Made by a program: the position numbers and the translations under genes
Part shown: positions 1 through 9,433 of the stretch, in pieces
Position numbering within the stretch: the first letter of the stretch is position 1
Layout: each line of letters starts with the position of its first letter
Notes under the pieces: model-generated
Told to the model about the DNA's origin: nothing
The model's input: the letters and a program-made list of their open reading frames with translations, nothing else
The model's database searches: none
Assembly (NCBI RefSeq): GCF_048541835.1
Contig: NZ_JBLEOY010000002.1
Location: 124,001 to 188,000 of the forward strand
Length of the DNA: 64,000 nucleotides
Source: QIJE01 sp048541835
Lineage (GTDB): Bacteria > SZUA-79 > Acidulodesulfobacterales > Acidulodesulfobacteraceae
Reading direction: 5' to 3'

Positions 1-380
1 GTGTCGGGGAAAACAAAGAGGTGAGAGAAAAAGATATGCAGTACGATTTTGTGAAAAAGCAACTGAAAACCGACCTTGAGCCGCTAAAAGCAAAAAGCGG
101 AAAAGTTTATTCTTTAATAATCGCCTATGAGCCCGTCTGGGCAATCGGAACGGATCTGCCGATCAGACCGGAAGACGGCGATAAGATGCATAGGTTTATA
201 TACGATTATGTTCGTTCAAATTACGAGGTTGATGAATTAAGAATTATATACGGCGGTAGCGTTAAGGAATCAAATATAAAAGAGTTGATGGATGAGCCCT
301 ATATAAACGGCGTATTAGTGGGCGGAGCAAGTTTAGACCCCTCCGTTTTTTTAAATATCGTCAGACTCTCCAACGCTTAA
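1..380 (+). CDS. tpiA: Triosephosphate isomerase, C-terminal part (5' end outside window)
   Basis: Interconverts dihydroxyacetone phosphate and glyceraldehyde 3-phosphate in cytosolic glycolysis/gluconeogenesis. The reading frame is open from the first base and reads C-V-G-E-N-K-E, the family's CVGE segment, so the gene begins upstream of the window. The visible 125 or so residues hold AYEPVWAIGT with the catalytic Glu, the phosphate-binding YGGSVKESN and the final GVLVGGASLD. About half of a usual 250-residue enzyme is present. The GTG at 21 is internal, not a start. A DsrE-like gene follows after a 50-base gap. Confidence 0.95.
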   Translation, partial: VGENKEVREKDMQYDFVKKQLKTDLEPLKAKSGKVYSLIIAYEPVWAIGTDLPIRPEDGDKMHRFIYDYVRSNYEVDELRIIYGGSVKESNIKELMDEPYINGVLVGGASLDPSVFLNIVRLSNA

Positions 381-430
381 TGTTTGCGGGATATGTTATT
401 TAACAAAAAAAATAAAAGGGAGGTATCCAA

Positions 431-760
431 ATGAAGTATGTCATTCAGTTCACAAACGGAACGATAATGCCGGGTCTTTTAATTAACGTGATTAAAAACA
501 TAAGCGCAATTGACGAAACGGAAGAGGTAAACGTCGTAATGTTCGGTCCCTCCGTCGTTTCGTTTCTTCACCATTCTAAGCTTAAAGAACAGTTAAAAGC
601 CGTTATTACGAATAAGGTAAATGTTTTTGTTTGCCGTAACGCGATGAATATGTTTGAACTTAAGGATGGGGATATTCCGGATTATGCCCGGGTAGTTCCC
701 GCCGGTGTGGAAAAAATCGCCAAACTTTCCAAGGAAGGCTGTACCTATATAGCCCTATAA
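431..760 (+). CDS. Small cytoplasmic DsrE-like protein
   Basis: A 109-residue protein of the DsrE/F-like fold, with no signal peptide. The family signature is visible: a hydrophobic first strand with FTNG, then VVMFGPSVVSFL near residues 35-46, Cys68 in VFVCRNAM, and VVPAGVEKIAKLSKEGCTYI at the end. Cys68 is in the position of the conserved Cys of DsrE-like sulfur carriers. GGGAGG lies well placed before the ATG. It sits between tpiA and hisS, away from the sulfur operons, but resembles the exported homologues at 32199 and 33228. The likely role is sulfur or persulfide handling; the substrate is unknown. Confidence 0.75.
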   Translation: MKYVIQFTNGTIMPGLLINVIKNISAIDETEEVNVVMFGPSVVSFLHHSKLKEQLKAVITNKVNVFVCRNAMNMFELKDGDIPDYARVVPAGVEKIAKLSKEGCTYIAL

Positions 761-782
761 AATTAAGTCAAATTATTTATTT

Positions 783-2123
783 ATGAATAGACCCGTGCAA
801 CCCCCAAAGGGTACGAGAGATTTTCTACCGGAAGAAATGTTATTGAGAGGAAGGGTTATTGAGACCCTGAGGGAGTGCTTTGCGCTTTACGGTTTTATCG
901 AGATAGATTCTCCGGTTTTTGAATATTTTGAGCTTCTTTCAAGGAAATGCGGCAGTGAAATAGAAAAAGAGATATATACTTTCGATGATAAGGCTAAAAG
1001 AAAGTTGGGATTAAGGTTTGAGTTTACTTCTCCGCTGGGAAGGTATTATGCGGCTAATCGCAGCAGACTTGTCAAGCCGTTCAAAAGATACGTAATCGGC
1101 AAAGTCTATAGATACGAAAATACGCAGGCGGGAAGATATAGGGAGTTTTATCAGGCGGACGCCGACATAATAGGCTCTTATTCGATGAACGTAGAGCTTG
1201 AACTGTTAAATTTAGCAATTTTTACCTTGTCTAAATTAGGATTCGGTGATTACGAAATTTTTATCAACGACAGAAAGATACTCGACGGAATTGTTAATGC
1301 CGCAGGAATCGGAGAAGATAAAAAAGACGCAGCACTTCGCGCGGTAGATAAAATGGCAAAAATAGGGGGACAAGGGGTAATAAAGGAGTTCGAGGAAAAC
1401 GGTATAGCAGAGGATAGTTATAAGTCTTTTATGGAATTTATTGAATTAGATAAAGACCTGAGTGATATGGAAAAACTATCTGCTTTAGGCGGACGCATTA
1501 ACGCCGCTGTTAAGGACGAATTTATTAAAAATAAAGCCGTAGAAGGAATAGATGAACTTTTATCAATACTGAAAAATGCAGAAGCAATAGGCTTAGACTT
1601 TATAACGTATGACCCTCTTTTAGTCAGGGGGCTTGGGTATTACACGGGGCCTATTTTTGAAATCAAATCTAAAGATGTAAGTATCGGCAGTTTCGCCGCC
1701 GGCGGAAGATACGATAATTTAGTCGAATTATACGGCGCCCGTCCGGAAGGCGCTTGCGGGATATCCTTTGGCGTAGAAAGAATAATAGATATCATAAAGG
1801 AGAGGGATGGAAAAACACTTAAGTCGCAGGCTTCCCCCATAAAATTATATGTTATTTATTTAAGCGAAGACGAACGGTCGTATGCTTATAGGAATGCCGA
1901 AGCACTTCGTTTAAACGGAATAAATACCGAATTATGCATCTCTAGCCGGCCCAATATCGGAAAAGAGATAAAATATGCCGATAAAAAAGGGATAGAATAT
2001 GTTGCCGTAATAGGTGAAAAAGAAGCCTTTGAAAGAAAACTTACACTAAAAAACTTAAAAACGAGGGAGGAAAGGTTTTTGACCGTAGAAGAAACCGTCA
2101 AATTATTTAATAACGACAGGTAA
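783..2123 (+). CDS. hisS: Histidyl-tRNA synthetase
   Basis: Class II aminoacyl-tRNA synthetase that charges tRNA-His in the cytosol. At 446 residues it has the usual length. The N-terminus PPKGTRDFLPEE is the family's KGTxD/P opening. Motif 2 is RYENTQAGRYREFYQADADIIG, the histidine-specific loop is LVRGLGYYTGPIFE near residue 280, and motif 3 lies in GISFGVERI after AAGGRYDNLVELYG. A C-terminal anticodon-binding domain follows (about 350-446). There is no clear Shine-Dalgarno before the ATG. A HisZ-like regulatory subunit is an alternative, but the intact HisRS motifs argue against it. Confidence 0.93.
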   Translation: MNRPVQPPKGTRDFLPEEMLLRGRVIETLRECFALYGFIEIDSPVFEYFELLSRKCGSEIEKEIYTFDDKAKRKLGLRFEFTSPLGRYYAANRSRLVKPFKRYVIGKVYRYENTQAGRYREFYQADADIIGSYSMNVELELLNLAIFTLSKLGFGDYEIFINDRKILDGIVNAAGIGEDKKDAALRAVDKMAKIGGQGVIKEFEENGIAEDSYKSFMEFIELDKDLSDMEKLSALGGRINAAVKDEFIKNKAVEGIDELLSILKNAEAIGLDFITYDPLLVRGLGYYTGPIFEIKSKDVSIGSFAAGGRYDNLVELYGARPEGACGISFGVERIIDIIKERDGKTLKSQASPIKLYVIYLSEDERSYAYRNAEALRLNGINTELCISSRPNIGKEIKYADKKGIEYVAVIGEKEAFERKLTLKNLKTREERFLTVEETVKLFNNDR

Positions 2124-2240
2124 GATAATGCCAGCTTTTATACATATGTGTCGGCAAATAATTGCATAAAATTCGTGTTTCGGTATACCGGCGGCAAAAC
2201 TAATTTCATAACAAAAGGGTTAAAATCAGGGAGGCAAAAA

Positions 2241-2855
2241 ATGTCTATGCATATAAAAACGATTTTTTTAGATATCGGGAGCGTATTGCTTACTAACGGA
2301 TGGGATAGAAAATCAAGAAAACTTGCCTTAGAAAAATTCAATTTGAGCAGCGAAGATTTTGAACCGAGACATGAAGATATATTTGCCTTATACGAAGAAG
2401 GTAATGTTACATTAGATTATTACCTTGATAAAACCGTATTTTACAAAGAACGTCCTTTTTCCGTAGATGAGTTTAAAGCCTTTATGTTTGTCCAGTCTCG
2501 ACCGTATCCGAAAATGATAGACCTGTTTACCCGTCTGAAGGATAAATATAAATTTAAATTGGTTTCGGTTAATAATGAAGGTTTTGAGTTGTCGGTCTAC
2601 AGGGTAGACAAATTTTCTCTCGACACATTATTTGATTTTTTCATAACATCATGTTTCGTCCACATAAGAAAACCGGATAAAAGCATTTTCAAACTCGCTT
2701 TGAATTTATCTTATACAAAACCGGAAGAATCCATTTTTATAGACGATAGAACTTTTAACGTGGAAACGGCGATCAACCTTGGGTTCAATGCCTTTAGACA
2801 CATTGACTACGAATCTACGAAAGAGGAACTCTCACGGTTCGGATTTAGCGGTTAA
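2241..2855 (+). CDS. HAD-superfamily hydrolase
   Basis: A 204-residue haloacid-dehalogenase-like phosphohydrolase. Motif I is altered: IFLDIGSVLLTNGW has the nucleophile Asp but Ile-Gly-Ser where DxD would put the second Asp. Motif II is in LVSVNNEG, the motif III Lys is in HIRKPDKSIFKLAL, and motif IV is SIFIDDRTFNVETA. This matches the YihX/epoxide-hydrolase-N-like branch, where the second Asp is often lost. The frame stays open back to 2148, but GGGAGG at 2229-2234 fits the ATG at 2241, where homology also begins. The substrate cannot be told. Confidence 0.78.
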   Translation: MSMHIKTIFLDIGSVLLTNGWDRKSRKLALEKFNLSSEDFEPRHEDIFALYEEGNVTLDYYLDKTVFYKERPFSVDEFKAFMFVQSRPYPKMIDLFTRLKDKYKFKLVSVNNEGFELSVYRVDKFSLDTLFDFFITSCFVHIRKPDKSIFKLALNLSYTKPEESIFIDDRTFNVETAINLGFNAFRHIDYESTKEELSRFGFSG

Positions 2856-2884
2856 TTGACTTTCTTTAAAAAATGGTTTACAAT
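2856..2884 (+). promoter_or_regulatory. Sigma-70-type promoter for the pyruvate carboxylase operon
   Basis: TTGACT (2856-2861), a 17-base spacer and TACAAT (2879-2884) lie just after the HAD stop codon in the 127-base gap before pycA. The predicted start near 2891 gives an untranslated leader of about 90 bases. Seen by eye only. Confidence 0.6.
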
Positions 2885-2982
2885 TAGCCATAGACTATTA
2901 TTTATAAAAAGCTTATTGCCGTTTATTTTCCGCCAACGTAGTTTGTTTTTGCCGTTTACTAAGAAAACATTACCGTAATTTT

Positions 2983-4407
2983 ATGAAAAAATTTAATAAA
3001 GTATTAATAGCCAACAGAGGAGAGATTGCTTCAAGGATAATAAGGGCATGCAAAGAGTTAGATATTAAAACCGTTGCAATCTATTCCGAAGCCGACAGTC
3101 ATGCTTTGCACGTGAAAAAAGCCGACGAAGCATATCTCGTGGGACCGGGTCCCATATCTGGCTATCTCAACATTAATAGAATCGTAGATTTAGCAATTAA
3201 TGCCGGTGCAGATGCCATACATCCCGGGTATGGATTTTTATCCGAAAATCCTAAATTTTCAGATGTTTGCGAGAAAAGAGGCATAATATTTATTGGTCCG
3301 TCGCATAAAACTATTGCGATGATGGGAGATAAAATAGAGTCTAAAAGGCTGATGCGGTCTGTCGGCGTTCCTGTAGTTGAGGGCTCCGAAAATGGTGTGG
3401 AATCTGAAGAGGAAGCAATTTCGATCTCGGAAAAGATAGGTTATCCGGTTATGATTAAGGCCTCTGCAGGCGGGGGAGGGAAAGGTATAAGAATTTGTTT
3501 CAATAATGACGAATTAATTAAAGGATTTTTCTTATCTCGTTCGGAGGCAGAAAAATCATTCGGCAATCCGGAAGTTTTTATAGAAAAATATATTGAAAGG
3601 CCTCATCACATAGAGTTTCAAATACTTGCCGATAATTATGGGAACATTATACATCTCGGCGAAAGAGATTGCTCTATTCAAAGAAGGCATCAAAAACTTA
3701 TTGAAATAGCCCCGTCTCTCATTTTGAACGACGAACTTCGCAAAAAAATGGGTGAATCTTCGATTAAGGCGGCTAAGGCGTGCAATTACAGTAATGCGGG
3801 GACGATAGAATATATCGTCGATAAGAACGGCAATTACTATTTTATGGAGATGAATACCAGAATACAGGTAGAGCATTCCGTGACCGAAATTGTTACCGGG
3901 GTCGATATCGTGGGAGAGCAGATTCAGATAGCTATGGGTAAAAAGCTTGACATTAAGCAGGAAGACGTTTCAATGAGGGGGTATGCCATAGAGTGTCGGA
4001 TAAATGCTGAAAACCCAAGAAAAGGTTTCGTCCCGAATACCGGCAGAATAACCGCTTATTATTCGCCGGGCGGTATAGGTGTCAGGATAGACGGCGCGGT
4101 TTATAAGGACTATGTTATTCAGCCGTTTTACGATTCAATGATTGCAAAGCTGACCGTTGGAGGAAGAACTTGGGAAGAAACGGTTAGAAGGGCGCGAAGA
4201 GCGTTGGACGAGTTTGTAATAAAAGGTATTAAAACTACGATTCCTTTTCATCTTAAAATAGTTCGGGACGAAGACTTTATCAAGGGTAATTTCGACACGC
4301 ACTTTGTAGATGAGAGGTTGTATTTAAGAGATTATAAATTACAAAGAGATCCGTTTGATAAAATACTTGCAATTTCTGCGTCTATTGCTACCTATTACGG
4401 GATTTAG
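2983..4407 (+). CDS. pycA: Pyruvate carboxylase subunit A (biotin carboxylase)
   Basis: ATP-dependent carboxylation of biotin on the partner subunit. At 474 residues it has the length of biotin carboxylase. Visible are KVLIANRGEIASRIIRACKELDI, the HPGYGFLSEN loop, the glycine-rich ATP loop KASAGGGGKGIRI, and the active-site regions RDCSIQRRHQKLIE and FMEMNTRIQVEHSVTE. The next gene supplies carboxyltransferase and biotin carrier on one chain, so anaplerotic pyruvate carboxylation to oxaloacetate is more likely than an AccC role in fatty-acid synthesis. There is no good Shine-Dalgarno; the start is set by homology. Confidence 0.88.
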   Translation: MKKFNKVLIANRGEIASRIIRACKELDIKTVAIYSEADSHALHVKKADEAYLVGPGPISGYLNINRIVDLAINAGADAIHPGYGFLSENPKFSDVCEKRGIIFIGPSHKTIAMMGDKIESKRLMRSVGVPVVEGSENGVESEEEAISISEKIGYPVMIKASAGGGGKGIRICFNNDELIKGFFLSRSEAEKSFGNPEVFIEKYIERPHHIEFQILADNYGNIIHLGERDCSIQRRHQKLIEIAPSLILNDELRKKMGESSIKAAKACNYSNAGTIEYIVDKNGNYYFMEMNTRIQVEHSVTEIVTGVDIVGEQIQIAMGKKLDIKQEDVSMRGYAIECRINAENPRKGFVPNTGRITAYYSPGGIGVRIDGAVYKDYVIQPFYDSMIAKLTVGGRTWEETVRRARRALDEFVIKGIKTTIPFHLKIVRDEDFIKGNFDTHFVDERLYLRDYKLQRDPFDKILAISASIATYYGI

Positions 4408-4463
4408 ACACGGGTCCAATGAAGTTTGTTTAGTGCACACATAAAGTAAGTAATTTAATCATT

Positions 4464-6356
4464 ATGGGTATATACATGGAAGAAAAAAAACATATTGGAA
4501 AAGTAGGCATAATGGAAACGGTTTTAAGGGATGCCCATCAATCTCTCTTGGCTACAAGGATGACTACCCCTGATATTCTTGGGATAGCGCATGTTTTGGA
4601 TGATATAGGGTTCTGGTCGTTAGAGGTATGGGGGGGGGCAACGTTTGATTCATGCCTAAGATTTTTGAGGGAAGACCCGTGGGAAAGACTCAAGAGAATC
4701 AGAAAGGTTTACAAGAATTCAAGGCTGCAGATGCTTTTGAGAGGGCAGAACCTTGTAGGATACAGGCATTATGCGGATGATGTGGTAGAAAAATTTGTTT
4801 CTCTAAGCGCCGACAACGGAATAGATGTTTTTAGGATATTCGATTCCCTAAATGATTTTAGGAATATTAGAAAAGCGGTAGAAATTGCAAAGAAGAAAAA
4901 GAAGACGGTTGAAACGACAATTTGCTATACCACGAGTCCGGTTCATACAAACGAACTTTTTACCGACATGGCGGCAGAACTTGAAGAAATGGGTTCGGAT
5001 ATTATTTGCATAAAAGATATGGCGGGGCTTCTGTCTCCCAACAATGCTTATAATCTTGTATCAATGATAAAGAAAAGAGTTAGCGTCCCCATCCACGTTC
5101 ATTCTCATTCTACCAGCGGTTTTGCTTCAATGTCTTTACTAAAGGCGGTAGAAGCCGGAGCAGATATCATTGATACTGCGATTTCCTCAATGTCTTGCGG
5201 GACATCTCATCCTCCTACCGAGTCGATGGTTTTTGCCCTATCAGAGATGGGTTACGACATTAACCTTGATTTGGAAAAATTAAAGGAAGTTGCGGATTAT
5301 TTTAGAGAGGTTCGTAAAAAATATCGTTCTTTGGAAAGTGAATATACGAGTATCAATGCCGATATTATCGTAACTCAGGTTCCCGGCGGCATGATGTCCA
5401 ACTTGGCAAGCCAGCTCAAAGAACAAAATGCATTAGATAGGATGGGCGAGGTTTTATATGAAGTTCCGCAGGTAAGAGAGGATTTCGGCTTTCCTCCGCT
5501 TGTTACGCCCACCTCTCAAATCGTCGGGACGCAGGCGGCCCTTAACGTCATTACGCGTGAAAAATATAAAGTAGTGACAAGCGAAACTAAAAATTATCTC
5601 AAGGGTCATTATGGCAAACCACCGGCACCCATCAATAAAGATGTACAAAAATCCGTGTTGGGCGGAGAGGATGTCATCAAAGTAAGGCCGGCAGATCTTA
5701 TTGCGCCCGAGCTCTCCAACGAATATGAAGAAATTGAGAAATACAGCATATCTGATGAAGACATTATTACTTATGTCCTGTTTCCGAATGTTGCATTAGA
5801 ATTTTTTAGGGATAGAAAGGAAGATAAACTTCCGGATTACTCTAAGCCTACAAAGAAGGGATTCGTTTTGCAGGATTCTCTGCCGCAGGAATTAAAGAAA
5901 GATGGCGGGCTTGCGCCAAGTGAGTTTAACGTAACCGTTCACGGCGAAAGCTATAGAATAAAGATTGCGGGCGTAGGGCATAAATCTGATCAAAAAAGGC
6001 CTTTTTTCTTAAACGTAGACGGAATATTGGAAGAGGTTATTATAGAATCTCTTACGGAGATAGTTCCCAGCGCGGGAGGAGAAATAGTCGGAGAAAGCAT
6101 TGCAAGGTCTAAAAGACCGTCCCCCAAGAGAGAAGGGGATGTTTATGCCCCGATGCCGGGTAGGATTACTAAAATTATGACTAAGAAGGGCGACTCTGTA
6201 AAGACGGGTGATACAATTTTGATTGTTGAGGCTATGAAGATGGAAAACGAAATTCATACCCCTATTGACGGCATAATCAAAGAAATATATGTAAAAGAAG
6301 GGGATAGTGTCAATCCGGACGAAACTTTAATCTACGTAAAGGCGTGTGATACGTAA
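4464..6356 (+). CDS. pycB: Pyruvate carboxylase subunit B (carboxyltransferase plus biotin carrier)
   Basis: A 630-residue protein that moves carboxyl from biotin to pyruvate. The N-terminal HMGL-like TIM barrel has ETVLRDAHQSLLATRM, the metal-binding HVHSHSTSG segment and DTAISSMSCGTSHP. A conserved carboxylase domain follows (about 300-480). A biotinyl domain ends the protein with EAMKMENEIH, whose Lys carries biotin. The same architecture occurs in oxaloacetate decarboxylase alpha, but the adjacent biotin carboxylase and the absence of OadB/OadG partners favour pyruvate carboxylase. A second ATG at 4476 is a possible start. Confidence 0.88.
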   Translation: MGIYMEEKKHIGKVGIMETVLRDAHQSLLATRMTTPDILGIAHVLDDIGFWSLEVWGGATFDSCLRFLREDPWERLKRIRKVYKNSRLQMLLRGQNLVGYRHYADDVVEKFVSLSADNGIDVFRIFDSLNDFRNIRKAVEIAKKKKKTVETTICYTTSPVHTNELFTDMAAELEEMGSDIICIKDMAGLLSPNNAYNLVSMIKKRVSVPIHVHSHSTSGFASMSLLKAVEAGADIIDTAISSMSCGTSHPPTESMVFALSEMGYDINLDLEKLKEVADYFREVRKKYRSLESEYTSINADIIVTQVPGGMMSNLASQLKEQNALDRMGEVLYEVPQVREDFGFPPLVTPTSQIVGTQAALNVITREKYKVVTSETKNYLKGHYGKPPAPINKDVQKSVLGGEDVIKVRPADLIAPELSNEYEEIEKYSISDEDIITYVLFPNVALEFFRDRKEDKLPDYSKPTKKGFVLQDSLPQELKKDGGLAPSEFNVTVHGESYRIKIAGVGHKSDQKRPFFLNVDGILEEVIIESLTEIVPSAGGEIVGESIARSKRPSPKREGDVYAPMPGRITKIMTKKGDSVKTGDTILIVEAMKMENEIHTPIDGIIKEIYVKEGDSVNPDETLIYVKACDT

Positions 6357-6486
6357 TAAATATGTTTGCAGGATTACTGTTTCCGCAGGATGCGTTTGCC
6401 TTTTACGGTTTATGGTGTGCGTGATATAGTGAAACCGCCGAAGAGCTTTGCCGCTATGCGTGATAAAAAAGGGAGGTGAAAGCGAT

Positions 6487-7302
6487 TTGATCAGAGAACC
6501 TGTTGCAATGGGTTATTTTTACCCGGAAGGTTTAAGCAATATAAGAAATTTGCTTAATTCCTTTAACGTTGTCCCGGCAAAAGAAAAAATAGATGCTTTC
6601 GGCATAATATCGCCGCATGCCGGTTATGTATACTCCGGAAAGACTGCTTACACCGGATATTCAAGGATTAACGTAAAAAATAATATTATCATTATAGGTC
6701 CGAATCACACGGGTATGGGTGCCGATTATTCGGTAATGGGTGAGGGTAAGTATGGTTTTAGAGACTTTAATATTTCCGTTAATTCCGAGCTGGCGGATGC
6801 CATAATAAAGGATAAAGGCAGTCCGTTTGCCTATGATGAGATTGCCCATACAAAAGAACACTCCGTCGAAGTGCAAATACCGCTCTTGTATAATTTTAAA
6901 AAAGATTTTTCTATAGTTCCTATCATAGTCTCTTTTATGAGATACAGCGATGCATTAAATGCTTCTGCGGCAATATTTAACGCAATAAAAGGGTTAGATC
7001 TGTTAAACGATGTTTTAATAGTTGCAAGTTCGGATATGACTCATTATGAACCTGCGGAGTCCGCCAGATTTAAAGACGATATAGCCATTAAGGAAATTTT
7101 GGATTTAAATCCCTCCGGTTTATACGACAAGGTGAGAGAATATAAAATTTCCATGTGCGGCTTCATTCCGGCGGCTATAATGCTTAATGTTGCCAAAATG
7201 GCGGACCGTACTAATGCAAGGCTGATAGAATATACTAATTCAGGGGAAGTTACAGGAGATTATACGAGCGTCGTTGGATATTCTTCTATCGTCGTGTATT
7301 AA
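6487..7302 (+). CDS. amrB: Memo-family protein (AmmeMemoRadiSam system protein B)
   Basis: A 271-residue protein of the Memo/LigB-like fold. Seen are SPHAGYVYSGKTA (His ligand), IIIGPNHTG (His), the EHSVEVQIPLL segment, ASSDMTHYE, and a conserved Cys in SMCGFIPA. These are the metal-site positions of human MEMO1-type proteins. The biochemical role in bacteria is uncertain. The AMMECR1 and radical-SAM partners of the three-protein system are not in this window. The frame is open from 6448, but GGGAGGTGA at 6471-6479 points to the TTG at 6487. Confidence 0.85.
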   Translation: MIREPVAMGYFYPEGLSNIRNLLNSFNVVPAKEKIDAFGIISPHAGYVYSGKTAYTGYSRINVKNNIIIIGPNHTGMGADYSVMGEGKYGFRDFNISVNSELADAIIKDKGSPFAYDEIAHTKEHSVEVQIPLLYNFKKDFSIVPIIVSFMRYSDALNASAAIFNAIKGLDLLNDVLIVASSDMTHYEPAESARFKDDIAIKEILDLNPSGLYDKVREYKISMCGFIPAAIMLNVAKMADRTNARLIEYTNSGEVTGDYTSVVGYSSIVVY

Positions 7303-7330
7303 ATTATTTTATAACGATACGGTGAAATAA

Positions 7331-8824
7331 ATGAACAATAACAATGAAGTGAGGACAAGATTTGCTCCGAGTCCGACGGGGTATTTGCATATCGGAGGGG
7401 TGAGGACGGCACTCTTTAACTATGTTTATGCAAAACATTTTGGTGGAAAGTTTTTTTTAAGGATTGAAGATACCGACTTGGACCGCTCTCGGAAGGAGTT
7501 TGATGTTGATATATTAGACAGCCTTAAATGGCTTTCGATTACTCCGGACGAAGATGCCGTTTATCAATCCAATCGGCTTGAAATTTATAAATCTTATGCG
7601 GATAGGCTGTTGAAAGAGGGCAAGGCTTATTTATGCTTTTGTTCTAAAGAACTTATAGAAGAAGATAGGGACAGGTTTACATCTGAAGGGAAAAGGCCTA
7701 TGTATTCAGGCAGATGCAGGAATTTAAAGCCTGAGGAAAAAGATTATTTCATGCCTCATGTTATAAGATTTAAAGCGGAAAAAGGGGAAGGTCTCAAGAC
7801 CGGTTTTAAGGACTTGGCGAGAGGCCGGTTTATCAACTTCAATAATAATGAAATAGACGACTTTGTAATCGTTCGCGGAGACGGTATTCCTACGTATAAT
7901 TTTGCCGTCGTTATAGACGATGCCCTTATGGGAATAACACATATTATAAGGGGCGACGACCACGTAAGCAATACCCCCAAGCAGATAATGCTTTATAATG
8001 CGATGGGGTTTAATATCCCGGAGTTTGCGCATGTCTCAATGATACTCGGTTCGGACGGGAAAAGGCTCTCTAAGAGGCATGGCGCCGCCTCCGTAAATCA
8101 GTATAAAAAAGACGGATTTTTGCCGGAGGCTCTAAACAATTATTTGATAAGGCTTGGGTGGTCGCATGGAAATGATGAAATATTTTATATGAATGATATG
8201 ATAAGATATTTTGATTTAAAAAATATAAGCAAGTCTGCCGCGGTATTTAATACTGAAAAGCTTTTATGGTTGAATTCCCGTCATATAAAATCTAAAGACC
8301 CCTTTGCATTGATAGACCTGACAAACGACATACGAGATGTTTCCCAAAAACCTTTAATTAAAGATATAAGAACCGTTGCGCTTGTAGAATCCCTTAAATC
8401 CAGGATTAAAACGCTTGTAGAACTCAGGCAAAAGTTAGACTTTTTTGTAAACGAATCCATCGAATATAAAAGCGAAATCTTGAATGAATTTACTTTTGAT
8501 GAAAATAGCCTTATTTTCTTAAAAGCATTTAAGGGTTTTCTGAATGGATTAAATTCTAAAATTTTTGAACGCAATGTCGATTTGAGCAAAAAAAATGAAG
8601 CCCTCGAAATGCTAAAGAATTCCGTAGAATCTATAAAGGGAGAGTTTGGCGATTTTTTATATAGAAACAACTGGACTATGAAGGAAAAAGCGACGCCAAT
8701 AAGATTGGCCCTTACGGGAGAAAAGATAAGTCCGCCGTTATACGAGGTTATATTTGCTGTCGGAAAAGAGAGATGCATCCAAAGGGTAGATAAATTTTGC
8801 GATTACATAGATATTAAACGTTAA
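7331..8824 (+). CDS. gltX: Glutamyl-tRNA synthetase
   Basis: Class I synthetase charging tRNA-Glu. At 497 residues it has the normal length. The HIGH motif appears as APSPTGYLHIGG near residues 14-25, and KMSKS as GKRLSKRHG near 245. The catalytic segment RIEDTDLDRS and GDGIPTYNFAVVIDD are intact, and an all-helical anticodon-binding C-terminus follows. A weak GGTGA precedes the ATG. It is 28 bases after the Memo gene and 26 before rnhB, so probably co-transcribed. Whether it also charges tRNA-Gln cannot be judged. Confidence 0.95.
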   Translation: MNNNNEVRTRFAPSPTGYLHIGGVRTALFNYVYAKHFGGKFFLRIEDTDLDRSRKEFDVDILDSLKWLSITPDEDAVYQSNRLEIYKSYADRLLKEGKAYLCFCSKELIEEDRDRFTSEGKRPMYSGRCRNLKPEEKDYFMPHVIRFKAEKGEGLKTGFKDLARGRFINFNNNEIDDFVIVRGDGIPTYNFAVVIDDALMGITHIIRGDDHVSNTPKQIMLYNAMGFNIPEFAHVSMILGSDGKRLSKRHGAASVNQYKKDGFLPEALNNYLIRLGWSHGNDEIFYMNDMIRYFDLKNISKSAAVFNTEKLLWLNSRHIKSKDPFALIDLTNDIRDVSQKPLIKDIRTVALVESLKSRIKTLVELRQKLDFFVNESIEYKSEILNEFTFDENSLIFLKAFKGFLNGLNSKIFERNVDLSKKNEALEMLKNSVESIKGEFGDFLYRNNWTMKEKATPIRLALTGEKISPPLYEVIFAVGKERCIQRVDKFCDYIDIKR

Positions 8825-8850
8825 TGAACTAAAGTTATCTTAAATTTAAA

Positions 8851-9414
8851 ATGCCTCTAAAAATATGTGGTATAGATGAAGCAGGCAGGGGTTGTCTTGC
8901 CGGTCCGGTAGTTTCGGCGGCAATAATAATCGATAAAGATAAAATTCCTTCCGGCGTTAAGGACTCAAAACAATTAACGGAGGCAAGAAGAAACGAATAT
9001 TATAAAATACTCGTTTCGGAAGCCGTTTCTTATTCCGTCGGCATTGCATCTCACATAGAAATAGATAAAATTAATATTTTAAGAGCGGCTATGCTTTCTA
9101 TGCAAAGGGCTTTTGATGGTTTATCCGTTAAACCGGATATAGCAATTATAGATGGTCCGACCATACCGGAGGGTTTGAATGATATTTCCGGATTAAAGGC
9201 TATTTCGGTTATTAAAGGGGACGACAGGGTTAAGGTGGTTTCTTGTGCTTCCGTAATAGCCAAGGTGTGCAGGGATAAAATGATGGTTTCGTTAGACGAA
9301 AAATACCCCTGGTACGGTTTTAAAAAACATAAAGGTTATGCAACCTTAGAGCACAAAAAAAATCTAATGAAATATGGATTAAGTGAAATTCACAGGAAAA
9401 CTTTTAAATTTTAA
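8851..9414 (+). CDS. rnhB: Ribonuclease HII
   Basis: Endonuclease that cuts RNA in RNA-DNA hybrids and removes misincorporated ribonucleotides. At 187 residues it is of normal length. The catalytic carboxylates are visible: GIDEAGRGCLAGPVV (Asp, Glu), AIIDGP (Asp) and ASVIAKVCRDKMM (Asp), with the YGFKKHKGYAT loop near the C-terminus. YraN follows 19 bases later, a common pairing. Confidence 0.95.
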   Translation: MPLKICGIDEAGRGCLAGPVVSAAIIIDKDKIPSGVKDSKQLTEARRNEYYKILVSEAVSYSVGIASHIEIDKINILRAAMLSMQRAFDGLSVKPDIAIIDGPTIPEGLNDISGLKAISVIKGDDRVKVVSCASVIAKVCRDKMMVSLDEKYPWYGFKKHKGYATLEHKKNLMKYGLSEIHRKTFKF

Positions 9415-9433
9415 TATGCATAACCTGTAAAAA

